Below, in pieces: positions 21,808 through 29,316 of a DNA stretch of 38,015 nt. Position 1 is the first letter of the stretch; each line of letters opens with the position of its first letter. Source of the stretch: a bacterium (GTDB taxonomy: Archaea > Nanoarchaeota > Nanoarchaeia > Woesearchaeales > UBA10216). The position numbers were made by a program, and so were the translations under genes. The notes beneath the pieces were generated by a model. It did not search any database and was not told where the DNA came from. It worked only from the letters and a program-made list of their open reading frames with translations. The stretch is from NCBI GenBank assembly GCA_024206195.1, contig JAAGZO010000777.1, positions 1 to 38,015 of the forward strand, given 5' to 3'.

Positions 21808-23642
21808 AGGAAATAAGGAGGTGTTGTCTGGCCAAAGTATGAGCGCCATACATCTGCCCATGTATCACCTGCAGGGCTTGAGAGCCCGTAGACAGAGCTA
21901 CCAAAGGTCTTCCAGCCGCCAAGCATTGCCCTGTAGTCCTGGTGTGCAGGTTCAACAATAACATCCTTTATACCTGCTTCTTTCATTTGATTGATGAATT
22001 CCCTTATTGGCGCTTTTCCCTGTCCAGGATCAATGTGCTCGTCCTCAAAACCAAAGTTGTCTGAAACGTGCACGTGCCCGATTATTCCTGATTCATTCAG
22101 GTCCTTGACTTGGTTTATGAGCCATTTATTGAACATTTTGTCATTTGCTTCAACACTCTTCTCAGCGTCTCCTATGAAATACTTTCTCCAGGTGTATGCA
22201 TGACCAATGTCAAAGGTTGCCTTGATGTGCTGCGCTGCAAGTTTTTTTGCTTCTTCGCGGTCATAGCCCATTCCTCCAACAAGCTCATCGGTCATTGCTT
22301 TTCTTGATTGCAAAATAACATGCTTCAGTTCCTGCGGGTGTGAGCCATACTGCTCTGGGAAAAGATTTTCAGGAGCAATGTACAACGGATCTTTCTTATG
22401 CATCTGCTCTGTTTTCTTCATTGCAAAAATCGCAGACCTTGCTACAGTGTCAGCAGTCTTTGATATTGCATAATCTTTTATCGGGACAATGTTGTTCTTG
22501 ATTTCCCTTATTCTTTCAGCTTGCTGATTATAGCTTACTGCACCGTATCGGTTGTGCTCTATGTGATGTTCAATGCTTTTCAGTCGGTTCTTAAGAAGTT
22601 CAGTAGGCATCATTGTGTCAGGAGGAACAAGACCTCCAACACCATCTGTACTCATCTGCATCTTCAGCTGCGACTTTTCTTCTTCACTTGTCGCATCCTC
22701 AATCTGCTGGTAATAATCAATTGCTTTCTTGATTTTGTCTCTTTGAGTAAGAGATTCTTCATATCCCTGGCTAAGATAGCATGCCCAACCTGTTGACTGC
22801 AATTCTTCCAGTTCAAGCTGTTCCTGATAATACTGCTCTGCATATGTTCTTTTCTTATCTGGATTTTCTCCATTCCAGCGGTCTGCTTCCTTAACAATGT
22901 AATCCCAGTAGCGCTCCTTTGCCATGAAACTGCCTGTCTTGGGGTCCAGCTGGGGAATCTTCCTTCCTTTTTCATCGAGAACATATTCGCCCTGCTCATT
23001 TGTTTCCCATACAGGAACAACAATAGGCTTATCCTTTTTAATTGGAAAAACCTCTCCTGTTCTTTTGTCAACAACATGAAGCTGCGCTTTTTTTGGTTCA
23101 AGAGGATATGCCATAAAATCAGGAGCAAACTCTTCTGATACTGCCCGTGGATACTCACCTGTGTGAACAACAATAGCTCCGCCAGGTGTTACATCAGCAG
23201 CAAAATCAACAGCTCTTCTGATTTCATTAAACGCCTGCTCTCTTGCCTGTTCATTGAAGCCGCCTTCACCAAGTCCTGATAAGTTTCCGACAGCAGTTGT
23301 TGCGTGGGTTGAAAGCTTAACCTTGTTGAATTCAGCAAGCTCTCTCATGTCACTTCTTTCGTCCATGCCGTACATCTCAGGTGTTGTGCCTCCTTGTTGC
23401 AGGCTTCCTTTTCCGCGGCCCATAAAACCAAGCTCAACCTTTGATGCACCCTGGAAAATCTTTGCTTTTAATCCCTGCAGTGCATCCTGCATTGGCGGAG
23501 CAGAGATACCAATATCCTTTGGTGTAAGACCAATATCTGTAACCTCATTATTTAAAGGAGCATCTTCAGAAATTGTTTCATAGCCGCGGTCCATTGCATT
23601 AGAATAAGAACCGCCGTAGTTGCTTTGATTAAAAGTAGCCAT
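21744..23642 (-). CDS. Large xylose-isomerase-like (AP endonuclease 2 type) TIM-barrel protein
   Basis: 632 aa. It belongs to the xylose isomerase-like TIM-barrel superfamily, whose members include endonuclease IV and sugar isomerases. Likely strands and metal ligands are visible: VELGFMGRGKG (about 69-79), LSTHA (H113), IVVHTGEYP (H160), IAPENLFP (E425), FDIGHAY (D478, H481), GHVHVSDNFG (H523, H525, D528), H536 with DPGQGKAP, and VIVEPA (E564). The site therefore looks complete. A ~240-residue charged insertion (about 175-415) separates the early and late strands. It is the last gene of a three-gene unit, 2 nt after the 187-aa gene. Substrate (sugar or abasic DNA) is unknown. Confidence 0.85.
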   Translation of the reverse strand: MATFNQSNYGGSYSNAMDRGYETISEDAPLNNEVTDIGLTPKDIGISAPPMQDALQGLKAKIFQGASKVELGFMGRGKGSLQQGGTTPEMYGMDERSDMRELAEFNKVKLSTHATTAVGNLSGLGEGGFNEQAREQAFNEIRRAVDFAADVTPGGAIVVHTGEYPRAVSEEFAPDFMAYPLEPKKAQLHVVDKRTGEVFPIKKDKPIVVPVWETNEQGEYVLDEKGRKIPQLDPKTGSFMAKERYWDYIVKEADRWNGENPDKKRTYAEQYYQEQLELEELQSTGWACYLSQGYEESLTQRDKIKKAIDYYQQIEDATSEEEKSQLKMQMSTDGVGGLVPPDTMMPTELLKNRLKSIEHHIEHNRYGAVSYNQQAERIREIKNNIVPIKDYAISKTADTVARSAIFAMKKTEQMHKKDPLYIAPENLFPEQYGSHPQELKHVILQSRKAMTDELVGGMGYDREEAKKLAAQHIKATFDIGHAYTWRKYFIGDAEKSVEANDKMFNKWLINQVKDLNESGIIGHVHVSDNFGFEDEHIDPGQGKAPIREFINQMKEAGIKDVIVEPAHQDYRAMLGGWKTFGSSVYGLSSPAGDTWADVWRSYFGQTTPPYFLYGESAPDAEHWVLWSGTRME

Positions 23643-23644
23643 TT

Positions 23645-24208
23645 TTAGTAGCCGCTTTGATCCTCCTTCTTTTTATGATAAGTCTCATGTTGATGATTAG
23701 CGCCTGGAGAGCTAAGATTAGCTTCTGCACCGCTTTCATAAGCCTCTTCTATCTGGTTCTTGTAGAACTCCTTGTCTTTTGATTCATAAACAGGATTATC
23801 TCCTTTTGCACTCTCGATAGCGCTGCCGTATTGCACGCTTTGTCCTTTTGTTTCTTTTCCAGCAGCCTTCATCTCTTCTGTTTCTTTCTCAACATGGCTT
23901 CCTATGTCACTTCTTTTTGTTGATTCCAAAGAAACATCTGCAGCCACGCTTTTATCTTTTTCAAACCTCTTTGTTTCGAAGAGTGTCTTTGATTCTTTTG
24001 TTACAAGCTGGGATATATCTGCGGCTCTTGTTTCAGGTGCAACAAAGTTTTTTTGTTCCTCCACCTCTCCAATCTCACGCATTGAATCACTCATAAGCTC
24101 TTGAGCTTTTTCTATCTCTTGCTTTCTTTTCTCTTCAATTTCCTTGAGCCTTTTCAGCCTCTCTTCTGGAGGCAGTTGTTTAAGCTCATCAATTTCGTCG
24201 ATTACCAT
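23645..24208 (-). CDS. Unknown charged coiled-coil protein of the TIM-barrel operon
   Basis: 187 aa, cytoplasmic. Residues 1-50 form a Lys/Glu coiled coil (PPEERLKRLKEIEEKRKQE). The rest is Lys/Glu/Ser-rich and probably disordered, ending in HHKKKEDQSGY-like sequence (NHQHETYHKKKEDQSGY). It overlaps the upstream 472-aa gene by 7 nt and ends 2 nt before the TIM-barrel gene, so the three are translated together. It may be a linker or scaffold between them (inference). No family recognised. Confidence 0.75.
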   Translation of the reverse strand: MVIDEIDELKQLPPEERLKRLKEIEEKRKQEIEKAQELMSDSMREIGEVEEQKNFVAPETRAADISQLVTKESKTLFETKRFEKDKSVAADVSLESTKRSDIGSHVEKETEEMKAAGKETKGQSVQYGSAIESAKGDNPVYESKDKEFYKNQIEEAYESGAEANLSSPGANHQHETYHKKKEDQSGY

Positions 24209-25620
24209 GTGATCATTCCGTGGATTTTTTTGTAGTTTTTGTATGTTTCGAAAATAATCTTTTTCAGTTCAACGGCTGCCTTATTTCTTTCGTCATCCAG
24301 GTCAACCTTTTCATGTTTGCCGTACTTATCATCCTTCTTTTTTCGCTGTGGGACTACACCAAGCGAGCCAAACAGCTCCTTGAAGCCGCTGCCAATACCT
24401 ACAAATGGGTTTAAGCTTGGCCCCTTTTTTTCTGGTTCAAGTGGTTTGTTCTCTGGGAACTTCTCTCCTGCTTCAAGGAGATAAGCTTTCAGGTCTCCTC
24501 CTAAGGCATCCATTGCCTCTTTAATTGAATCATTAATGCTGCTCATGAGCTCGAGGTCTTCTTCCTCTTTCATTCTCTTGTAATTCTCACAGTGCTCATC
24601 GCTCCATGCATAGCCTCTTATGACCATCTCGAATTTTCCTGTATGAGCAGGTCCTCTTTGGTATCCTTCCTGCATATAATTCATTGCAGGCCTTGTTCTG
24701 TAGAGGAGGTTAACCAGTACGCAAGGATAATACTTCTTTTTTTCTGGATTGATTTTTTTGACCAAAACCTCAATCTCAACCATCGCGCCTTCAAATGCTG
24801 TTATCATATCAGCACTGTCCATCTTTTTCTGATCGAGCTGAAGCCTTCTTATGTTCCTTAGGTATGGCTTTATCCAGCCCATGTAAAGCTTTATCGTATC
24901 ATAGTGTTGCCTTAGATACTTAATTGTGAAATTTCTTCTTGTTTCAAGCTCTGCAAAGGTTCTCTTTTTCCATTCATAAAACTGCCTGAGCTTTCTTCTG
25001 AGAACCTCTTTTACTTTTTCATTGAATTCAAGCCTGTCAACAACATCATCAATCTTAAGCGGGTCGTCTACTCTTACCCTGAAAAACAAATCAGGAAGTA
25101 TTGCGAATCCAACATTCTGCGCAAGCCCGTAAACAGATGCTGCGTTCTTAACACCACCTTCAACCTGGTCAACCCACACACCTTTAAGGGTTATCTCTGA
25201 GCTGTTTGCATTCGCTTTTTTTGATGAAACATCATTATAATAACTTAATCTCTCGTCAATGATTCTTATTTCACGGACGATCTGGAACAAAGCCTTGACC
25301 ATCTCGCTGATACCTTTGAGGTATTGTGCAACCTTGTCCTGCTGCAAACCAAGGCGCTGCTCTGAAACACCGAAAAACGCCGATTGTTCTGATGCAGCAA
25401 ACACATCAGTTATCTTATCAACATGAGTGAATGACCAGTCATACTTTAAGTGGTCCAGTGTCCAAAAGTATGATTCCTCAATTGGAAGATTAATAGCTTC
25501 TACAATAATCTTGCCTCTGTACGATGGTTGAGGATAGCCTGTGCCGCCCCAAATACGCGAGCTAAGCTCAGCTCTTTCCTCTGGGAAATTGTACTTTTTC
25601 AAAAGCTTGCTATCTACCAA
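24202..25620 (-). CDS. Unknown conserved-looking helical protein, first of the TIM-barrel trio
   Basis: 472 aa, soluble, no signal. The N-terminal ~75 residues are distinctive (FPEERAELSSRIWGGTGYPQ, EESYFWTLDHLKYDWSFTHVDKIT). Residues 75-330 are mainly helical with long amphipathic segments (FNEKVKEVLRRKLRQFYEWKKRTFAELETRR). A block ACxx-free motif PAMNYMQEGYQRGPAHTGKFEMVIRGYAW follows near 320-355. The C-terminus has a Gly-rich patch (NPFVGIGSGFKELFGSLG) and a basic tail. No family is recognised. It starts 4 nt after yhbY and overlaps the 187-aa gene. It may be a structural or RNA-associated protein. Confidence 0.75.
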   Translation of the reverse strand: MVDSKLLKKYNFPEERAELSSRIWGGTGYPQPSYRGKIIVEAINLPIEESYFWTLDHLKYDWSFTHVDKITDVFAASEQSAFFGVSEQRLGLQQDKVAQYLKGISEMVKALFQIVREIRIIDERLSYYNDVSSKKANANSSEITLKGVWVDQVEGGVKNAASVYGLAQNVGFAILPDLFFRVRVDDPLKIDDVVDRLEFNEKVKEVLRRKLRQFYEWKKRTFAELETRRNFTIKYLRQHYDTIKLYMGWIKPYLRNIRRLQLDQKKMDSADMITAFEGAMVEIEVLVKKINPEKKKYYPCVLVNLLYRTRPAMNYMQEGYQRGPAHTGKFEMVIRGYAWSDEHCENYKRMKEEEDLELMSSINDSIKEAMDALGGDLKAYLLEAGEKFPENKPLEPEKKGPSLNPFVGIGSGFKELFGSLGVVPQRKKKDDKYGKHEKVDLDDERNKAAVELKKIIFETYKNYKKIHGMITW

Positions 25621-25624
25621 TTCT

Positions 25625-25915
25625 TCACCTCTTTGACCTCTGGGTAATTTTTGCTGTATTTAAATTTTTGTACAGTACTACTACAAATCCTGTCAGCTGC
25701 ACAAGTTCTGACTCTGTTTTTTCTACAAGTTCATTTGCAATTGTTTTTTTGTTCTTGGTTTCCATTGCTCCCTTGAGCAGCTTAATCTTGATCAGCTTTT
25801 TTTGTCTTAACTGCCTTTTTATCTCTTTCAATGTTCCTTCTGTAATCCCGCTTTTCCCTATTCTTGCGATAGGTTCAAGGGTTACTGCTTTTTTTCTTAG
25901 TTCTTTTTTGTTCAT
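25625..25915 (-). CDS. YhbY / CRM-domain RNA-binding protein
   Basis: 96 aa, one CRM domain spanning nearly the whole protein. The family binds RNA and, in bacteria, associates with pre-50S ribosomes. The hallmark IARIGKSGITEGTLKEIKRQLRQKKLIKIKL is present, although the later GxxG-type loop is read only as LTGFVVVLYK. Its length is typical of archaeal and bacterial YhbY proteins. The start overlaps the stop of the antiporter gene (TAATG). Co-transcription with the antiporter and the TIM-barrel trio is likely. Confidence 0.92.
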   Translation of the reverse strand: MNKKELRKKAVTLEPIARIGKSGITEGTLKEIKRQLRQKKLIKIKLLKGAMETKNKKTIANELVEKTESELVQLTGFVVVLYKNLNTAKITQRSKR

Positions 25916-27630
25916 TAGTGGTGAGCTGGGTGCTCATGACCCAGTTCTTTCCTCTTGTGTAGTTCTTCTATGTGTCTGAGCTTTGTTACTAAAATTTTAT
26001 TTAAGTCGCTTGTAAAGTCCTCAAGCAGGAACGAGACATGTTCTCCTCCAAGGAAATGTGGCAAGACGACATAATCAGCGCCTGCATCATAAAGACTCAA
26101 GGCTTCATCAACATGATTTGCTGTTACAATGATTATTGCCTTCTTATTTACTTCTTTTGTTTTCTGAATCAAAAGCATGGTGTCATGAATTGTCGGGATA
26201 GTTGAGATAAGCATCTCTATTTTTTGAAGGTTTAGCTTTTCAATTACCTCCAGGTCTCCAACATCACCATAAAGACATGGTGCTCGTTCTTTTATGAGGC
26301 GTTTAATCAGTTCAGGGTTGAAGTCAACAATTAGAACCTGCTTTTTTAAATTCTTTAATTTGTCATAAATACTGTAGCCAATGCGGTTGTAACCGCACAT
26401 GACTACCTCTGGCTTTTCCTTGGGCAAGTACTGAAGGTCTGTTGTGCTGCCGGAGATGCTTTCAAAAAACGCGAGGTGTTTTGACAGCACACTGTATATT
26501 TTTTGGTCATACTTTATGAAATATGAAGTCAGGGTTATTGTAATAACTGCAACTATTGCAGTCAAGGATACAATGTCCTGTGAGATGTGACCTTCTGAGA
26601 ATCCTAATGCTACTATGATCAGTGAAAACTCGCTTACCTGCGCGAGTGTTATTGATGTTAGGAATGCTGTTCGCTTCTTGTGCTGAAAGAGATTCATCAG
26701 GATGAAAATGATGAATGGCTTTCCAAGGACAGCGATAATAGATAGCACTACGATTGGCAATATTATTTTTCCTATTGAGGTAAATGCAATCTGCATTCCC
26801 AGAGATACAAAGAATATTGTTGCAAAGAAGTCTCTTAAGGACTTCACCCTGCTGGTTATCTCCAGAGAGTATGGTGATGAAGCAAGGCTTACACCTGCAA
26901 GGAATGCACCAATTGCAATTGAGTAATTAATAATGTCTGCAAATAATGCTACAACAAAGCACCAGGATACTGCTGAAAGGAACAAGAGTTCTGGTGATCT
27001 TGCGACACTCCTGAAGAACGGCGGAAGCAGAAATCTTGCTATAATAAATAATAAAATGAAGAACGCTGCGCCGTATCCAACAGAGCGAAGCATGACGTCA
27101 ATTGATGGGTTGTTTAGGTTTGGGATCAGTGCAAGTATGAATATTGCAATAACGTCCTGGATTAGCAGTATTCCCAGCACGATTCTTCCGTGCAAAGTAT
27201 CCAGTTCCTTTTTGTCAGCGAGCAGCTTAATTACAATCATTGTGCTGCTGAATGCAACAACTAAAGCAATGTAGAATGCAGCCATTCCATCGAACCAGAT
27301 CTTTGCAATGAAATAGCCGAATGCACAGCTTAGGAGCATCTGGAAAAATGCAACAACTAATGCAGTCGTTCCTACATCCTTCATTCTCCTGAAATCTATC
27401 TCCAATCCGACAATGAATAACAGGAATGCGATTCCGATTTCTGACAATGTTGAAATGATCTCATGGTTTGTTATGAGCTTGAAAACCATGGGGCCTATCA
27501 GAACACCTGCGATAATGTATCCGAGAATTCTTGGCTGCCTTGTGATTTTTGCGAAGTATGCAAAGACTGTAGCAACAACTATTACAATCCCGATATCAAA
27601 AAATATGCGGTTAATTAATTCACTTTCCAT
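25915..27630 (-). CDS. Kef-type cation/proton antiporter with RCK (TrkA-N) domain
   Basis: 571 aa. Residues 1-385 form a CPA2 antiporter membrane domain of about 12-13 helices, with the conserved LLFIVGLEIDFRRMKDVG, FSSTMIVIKLLADK and ILLIQDVIAIFIL blocks. Residues about 405-530 are an RCK N-domain with a variant dinucleotide loop (VVMCGYNRIGYSI) and GDVGDLEVIEKLNL. The protein ends in a His-rich tail. It should exchange K+ or Na+ for protons under control of bound NAD(H) or another nucleotide. It overlaps nnrD by 11 nt; pairing an NAD(P)H-repair enzyme with an NAD-sensing antiporter is functionally suggestive. Confidence 0.93.
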   Translation of the reverse strand: MESELINRIFFDIGIVIVVATVFAYFAKITRQPRILGYIIAGVLIGPMVFKLITNHEIISTLSEIGIAFLLFIVGLEIDFRRMKDVGTTALVVAFFQMLLSCAFGYFIAKIWFDGMAAFYIALVVAFSSTMIVIKLLADKKELDTLHGRIVLGILLIQDVIAIFILALIPNLNNPSIDVMLRSVGYGAAFFILLFIIARFLLPPFFRSVARSPELLFLSAVSWCFVVALFADIINYSIAIGAFLAGVSLASSPYSLEITSRVKSLRDFFATIFFVSLGMQIAFTSIGKIILPIVVLSIIAVLGKPFIIFILMNLFQHKKRTAFLTSITLAQVSEFSLIIVALGFSEGHISQDIVSLTAIVAVITITLTSYFIKYDQKIYSVLSKHLAFFESISGSTTDLQYLPKEKPEVVMCGYNRIGYSIYDKLKNLKKQVLIVDFNPELIKRLIKERAPCLYGDVGDLEVIEKLNLQKIEMLISTIPTIHDTMLLIQKTKEVNKKAIIIVTANHVDEALSLYDAGADYVVLPHFLGGEHVSFLLEDFTSDLNKILVTKLRHIEELHKRKELGHEHPAHH

Positions 27631-28441
27631 TCTTTCCTCGTAGTTTCTTTATCTGCATTGGTATTCTGTCAACCATCTCGCTTGCAACAAATCCATATCC
27701 TTTTTCTTTGTAAAGTTCATCTCCGATTGTGCCATTGACGAATGCTGCGGAGTATGATGCACTGAAGAGATCTTTTGTCTGTGAAAGTATCCCTGCAGTG
27801 ATCCCTGCCAAGACGTCCCCAGTGCCCCCTATTGTCATACCCGCATTACCTGTCTTATTGAAGACCGTTTTCTCTTTTGAGAGTATCTCATCAACCTTGC
27901 CTTTGAGGAGTATTACATTATTTCCAATCAGTTCTTTTACATAGTGCTTGTGTGTTTTGCTGTTTTCCAGCAGAATATCCATCTCTTTTTTGTGAGGGGT
28001 GATTACGCTGTTTTTTGTTTTTTGAAGTCTAACACATTTTATTGCGTCAGCGTCTATAACTTTAAGTCCTGGAATTCCTTCGACAACTTTTCTTATGAAC
28101 TCTTTTGTTTCTGGTTTTGTTCCTGTTCCATTTCCAATAAGTGTAACGTTAAATCCTTTTGACATCTCAATTATTTCCTTTGCATGCTTCTTTGTGAAAT
28201 ATTCTCCCTTGAATTTTCTTGTTATGAAATCAGGAGAAAATGAATTGATGGCCCATGCCACTTTTTCTGGTGCAGCTATTACAACAAGATCTGCGCCTGT
28301 TCTTAGTGCAGACATCCCTGCTAACAGAACAGCACCAACATAATCGATGCTGCCTCCAACTACCAAAACAGTCCCATTCTGTCCTTTGTGGGAATCAATG
28401 GTTCTTTTTCCGAATTTCAAATCCTTTTTTGTTACAATCAT
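27620..28441 (-). CDS. nnrD: ADP/ATP-dependent NAD(P)H-hydrate dehydratase
   Basis: 273 aa, single-domain YjeF_C/CarKD kinase-like fold, without the N-terminal epimerase half found in fused forms. It dehydrates damaged NAD(P)HX back to NAD(P)H using ADP or ATP. Motifs seen: VLVVGGSIDYVGAVLLAG near residue 25-42, IGNGTG near 102-107, ITPHKKEM near 147-154, and NAGMTIGGTGDVLAGITAG with catalytic Asp209. The start ATG overlaps the stop of the preceding AbrB-frame ORF (ATGA). No separate epimerase gene (nnrE) is in the window. Confidence 0.95.
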   Translation of the reverse strand: MIVTKKDLKFGKRTIDSHKGQNGTVLVVGGSIDYVGAVLLAGMSALRTGADLVVIAAPEKVAWAINSFSPDFITRKFKGEYFTKKHAKEIIEMSKGFNVTLIGNGTGTKPETKEFIRKVVEGIPGLKVIDADAIKCVRLQKTKNSVITPHKKEMDILLENSKTHKHYVKELIGNNVILLKGKVDEILSKEKTVFNKTGNAGMTIGGTGDVLAGITAGILSQTKDLFSASYSAAFVNGTIGDELYKEKGYGFVASEMVDRIPMQIKKLRGKNGK

Positions 28442-28715
28442 CTTTTTTTCTTCAAAAACTTGTCAAGGATGATTTCTGCTTCATCCTTTTTTGGTGTGTT
28501 TCTGTGTAAGGCCTTCATAATCCGTTTGTGTCTCAGCACTTCAGGCCTAAGCTCTCTAAAGTCTTCAAGGTTAGTTATTTTTTTAATATAATATCACCCC
28601 TGTCGTCTATCTCAATGACTATGTTATCCCCTTTCTTCCATTTCTTAGCTAGGACTATCTGCTTAGGCAGAGTAATCTTGAACTGCTCGTTTGAGTCGAA
28701 CTGAAGCTTTACCAT
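28438..28715 (-). pseudogene. AbrB/MazE-like regulator in two frames joined by an A7 run
   Basis: Frame one (28575-28715) encodes 46 aa, MVKLQFDSNEQFKITLPKQI...IDDRGDIILKK, a complete swapped-hairpin AbrB/SpoVT DNA-binding domain. It stops at TAA right after an A7 run (28578-28584 on the minus strand). In the -1 frame the sequence continues without a stop for 46 more residues (ITNLEDFRELRPEVL...DKFLKKKR), ending in a TGA that overlaps the nnrD ATG, but with no good start codon of its own. The natural product is probably a 92-aa protein, made by -1 slippage on A-AAA-AAA or broken by a one-base deletion (or a base-calling error). Confidence 0.7.
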
Positions 28716-28733
28716 GGTTATGCATAATTTGAG

Positions 28734-28751
28734 GTATATTTTGGTATATAC
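28734..28751. promoter_or_regulatory. Inverted repeat and TATA region upstream of the AbrB-like gene
   Basis: GTATAT at 28734-28739 is mirrored by ATATAC at 28746-28751, and GGTATAT also occurs twice in direct orientation, 10 bp apart. It lies about 20-36 nt before the AbrB-like ATG, overlapping the likely TATA box. It is a plausible site for autoregulation, as is common for AbrB-type proteins. Confidence 0.45.
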
Positions 28752-28806
28752 TTTAATCTCTTTTTCTATAGCTCATAGTATATATATCTTTCGGTTTTAA
28801 TAATAG

Positions 28807-28821
28807 AAAAGTTTATATATT
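28807..28821 (+). promoter_or_regulatory. TATA box of the 28843 gene
   Basis: AAAAGTTTATATATT is centred about 28 nt before the ATG at 28843, of the same strong type as the surface-gene promoters. Confidence 0.6.
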
Positions 28822-28842
28822 CCCTTCATCAAGGATGAGACT

Positions 28843-29256
28843 ATGAATAAGAAAGCACAGGGCATGATGGGTCCAAGAAAGATAATCAGTTTGATTCTTG
28901 GGTTTTGTCTTCTTATACTAGGTGCAATACCTCTTTTGAATCTGGTTGGGGCTATTGGCTTTAGTTTGCCTCCTCTGCCTGTTTTACTGTTGCATATACT
29001 CTGCATTATTGGCGGATTATTCCTTTTGATTGATGCAGTGAAAGAAGGAGCTACTGCCATGATGGGTATGTCCAGAATGCTGATGATTGGCAGCTATGTG
29101 ATAGGTTTAATCATTCTTGTTGTTGGTGGAATACCAATACTTAATCAGATGGGTACAATAGCATTTGTGCTGCCAGCTTTTGTAGAGCTAACAATTGATG
29201 GATTGTTTGTGGTTGCAGGCGCTCTTCTGATATATGGCGGAACACAGGGCTTCTAA
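28843..29256 (+). CDS. Four-helix membrane protein with internal duplication
   Basis: 137 aa with four hydrophobic helices arranged as two similar hairpins. The first unit has SLILGFCLLILGAIPLLNLVGAIGF then LHILCIIGGLFLLIDAVKEG. The second has YVIGLIILVVGGIPILNQMGTIAF then LTIDGLFVVAGALLIYGG. The gene therefore arose by tandem duplication of a two-helix unit. N-terminus MNKKAQGMMGPRK resembles the starts of DPANN membrane/surface proteins. Function unknown. It lies 60 nt before the next membrane protein, which has its own TATA box (ACTTTATATAG near 29264). Confidence 0.8.
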   Translation: MNKKAQGMMGPRKIISLILGFCLLILGAIPLLNLVGAIGFSLPPLPVLLLHILCIIGGLFLLIDAVKEGATAMMGMSRMLMIGSYVIGLIILVVGGIPILNQMGTIAFVLPAFVELTIDGLFVVAGALLIYGGTQGF

Positions 29257-29316
29257 TAGAAAACTTTATATAGTGGTTTTTCGATAATTATACTAATTAT
29301 TAAAAAAGGTGCATGG

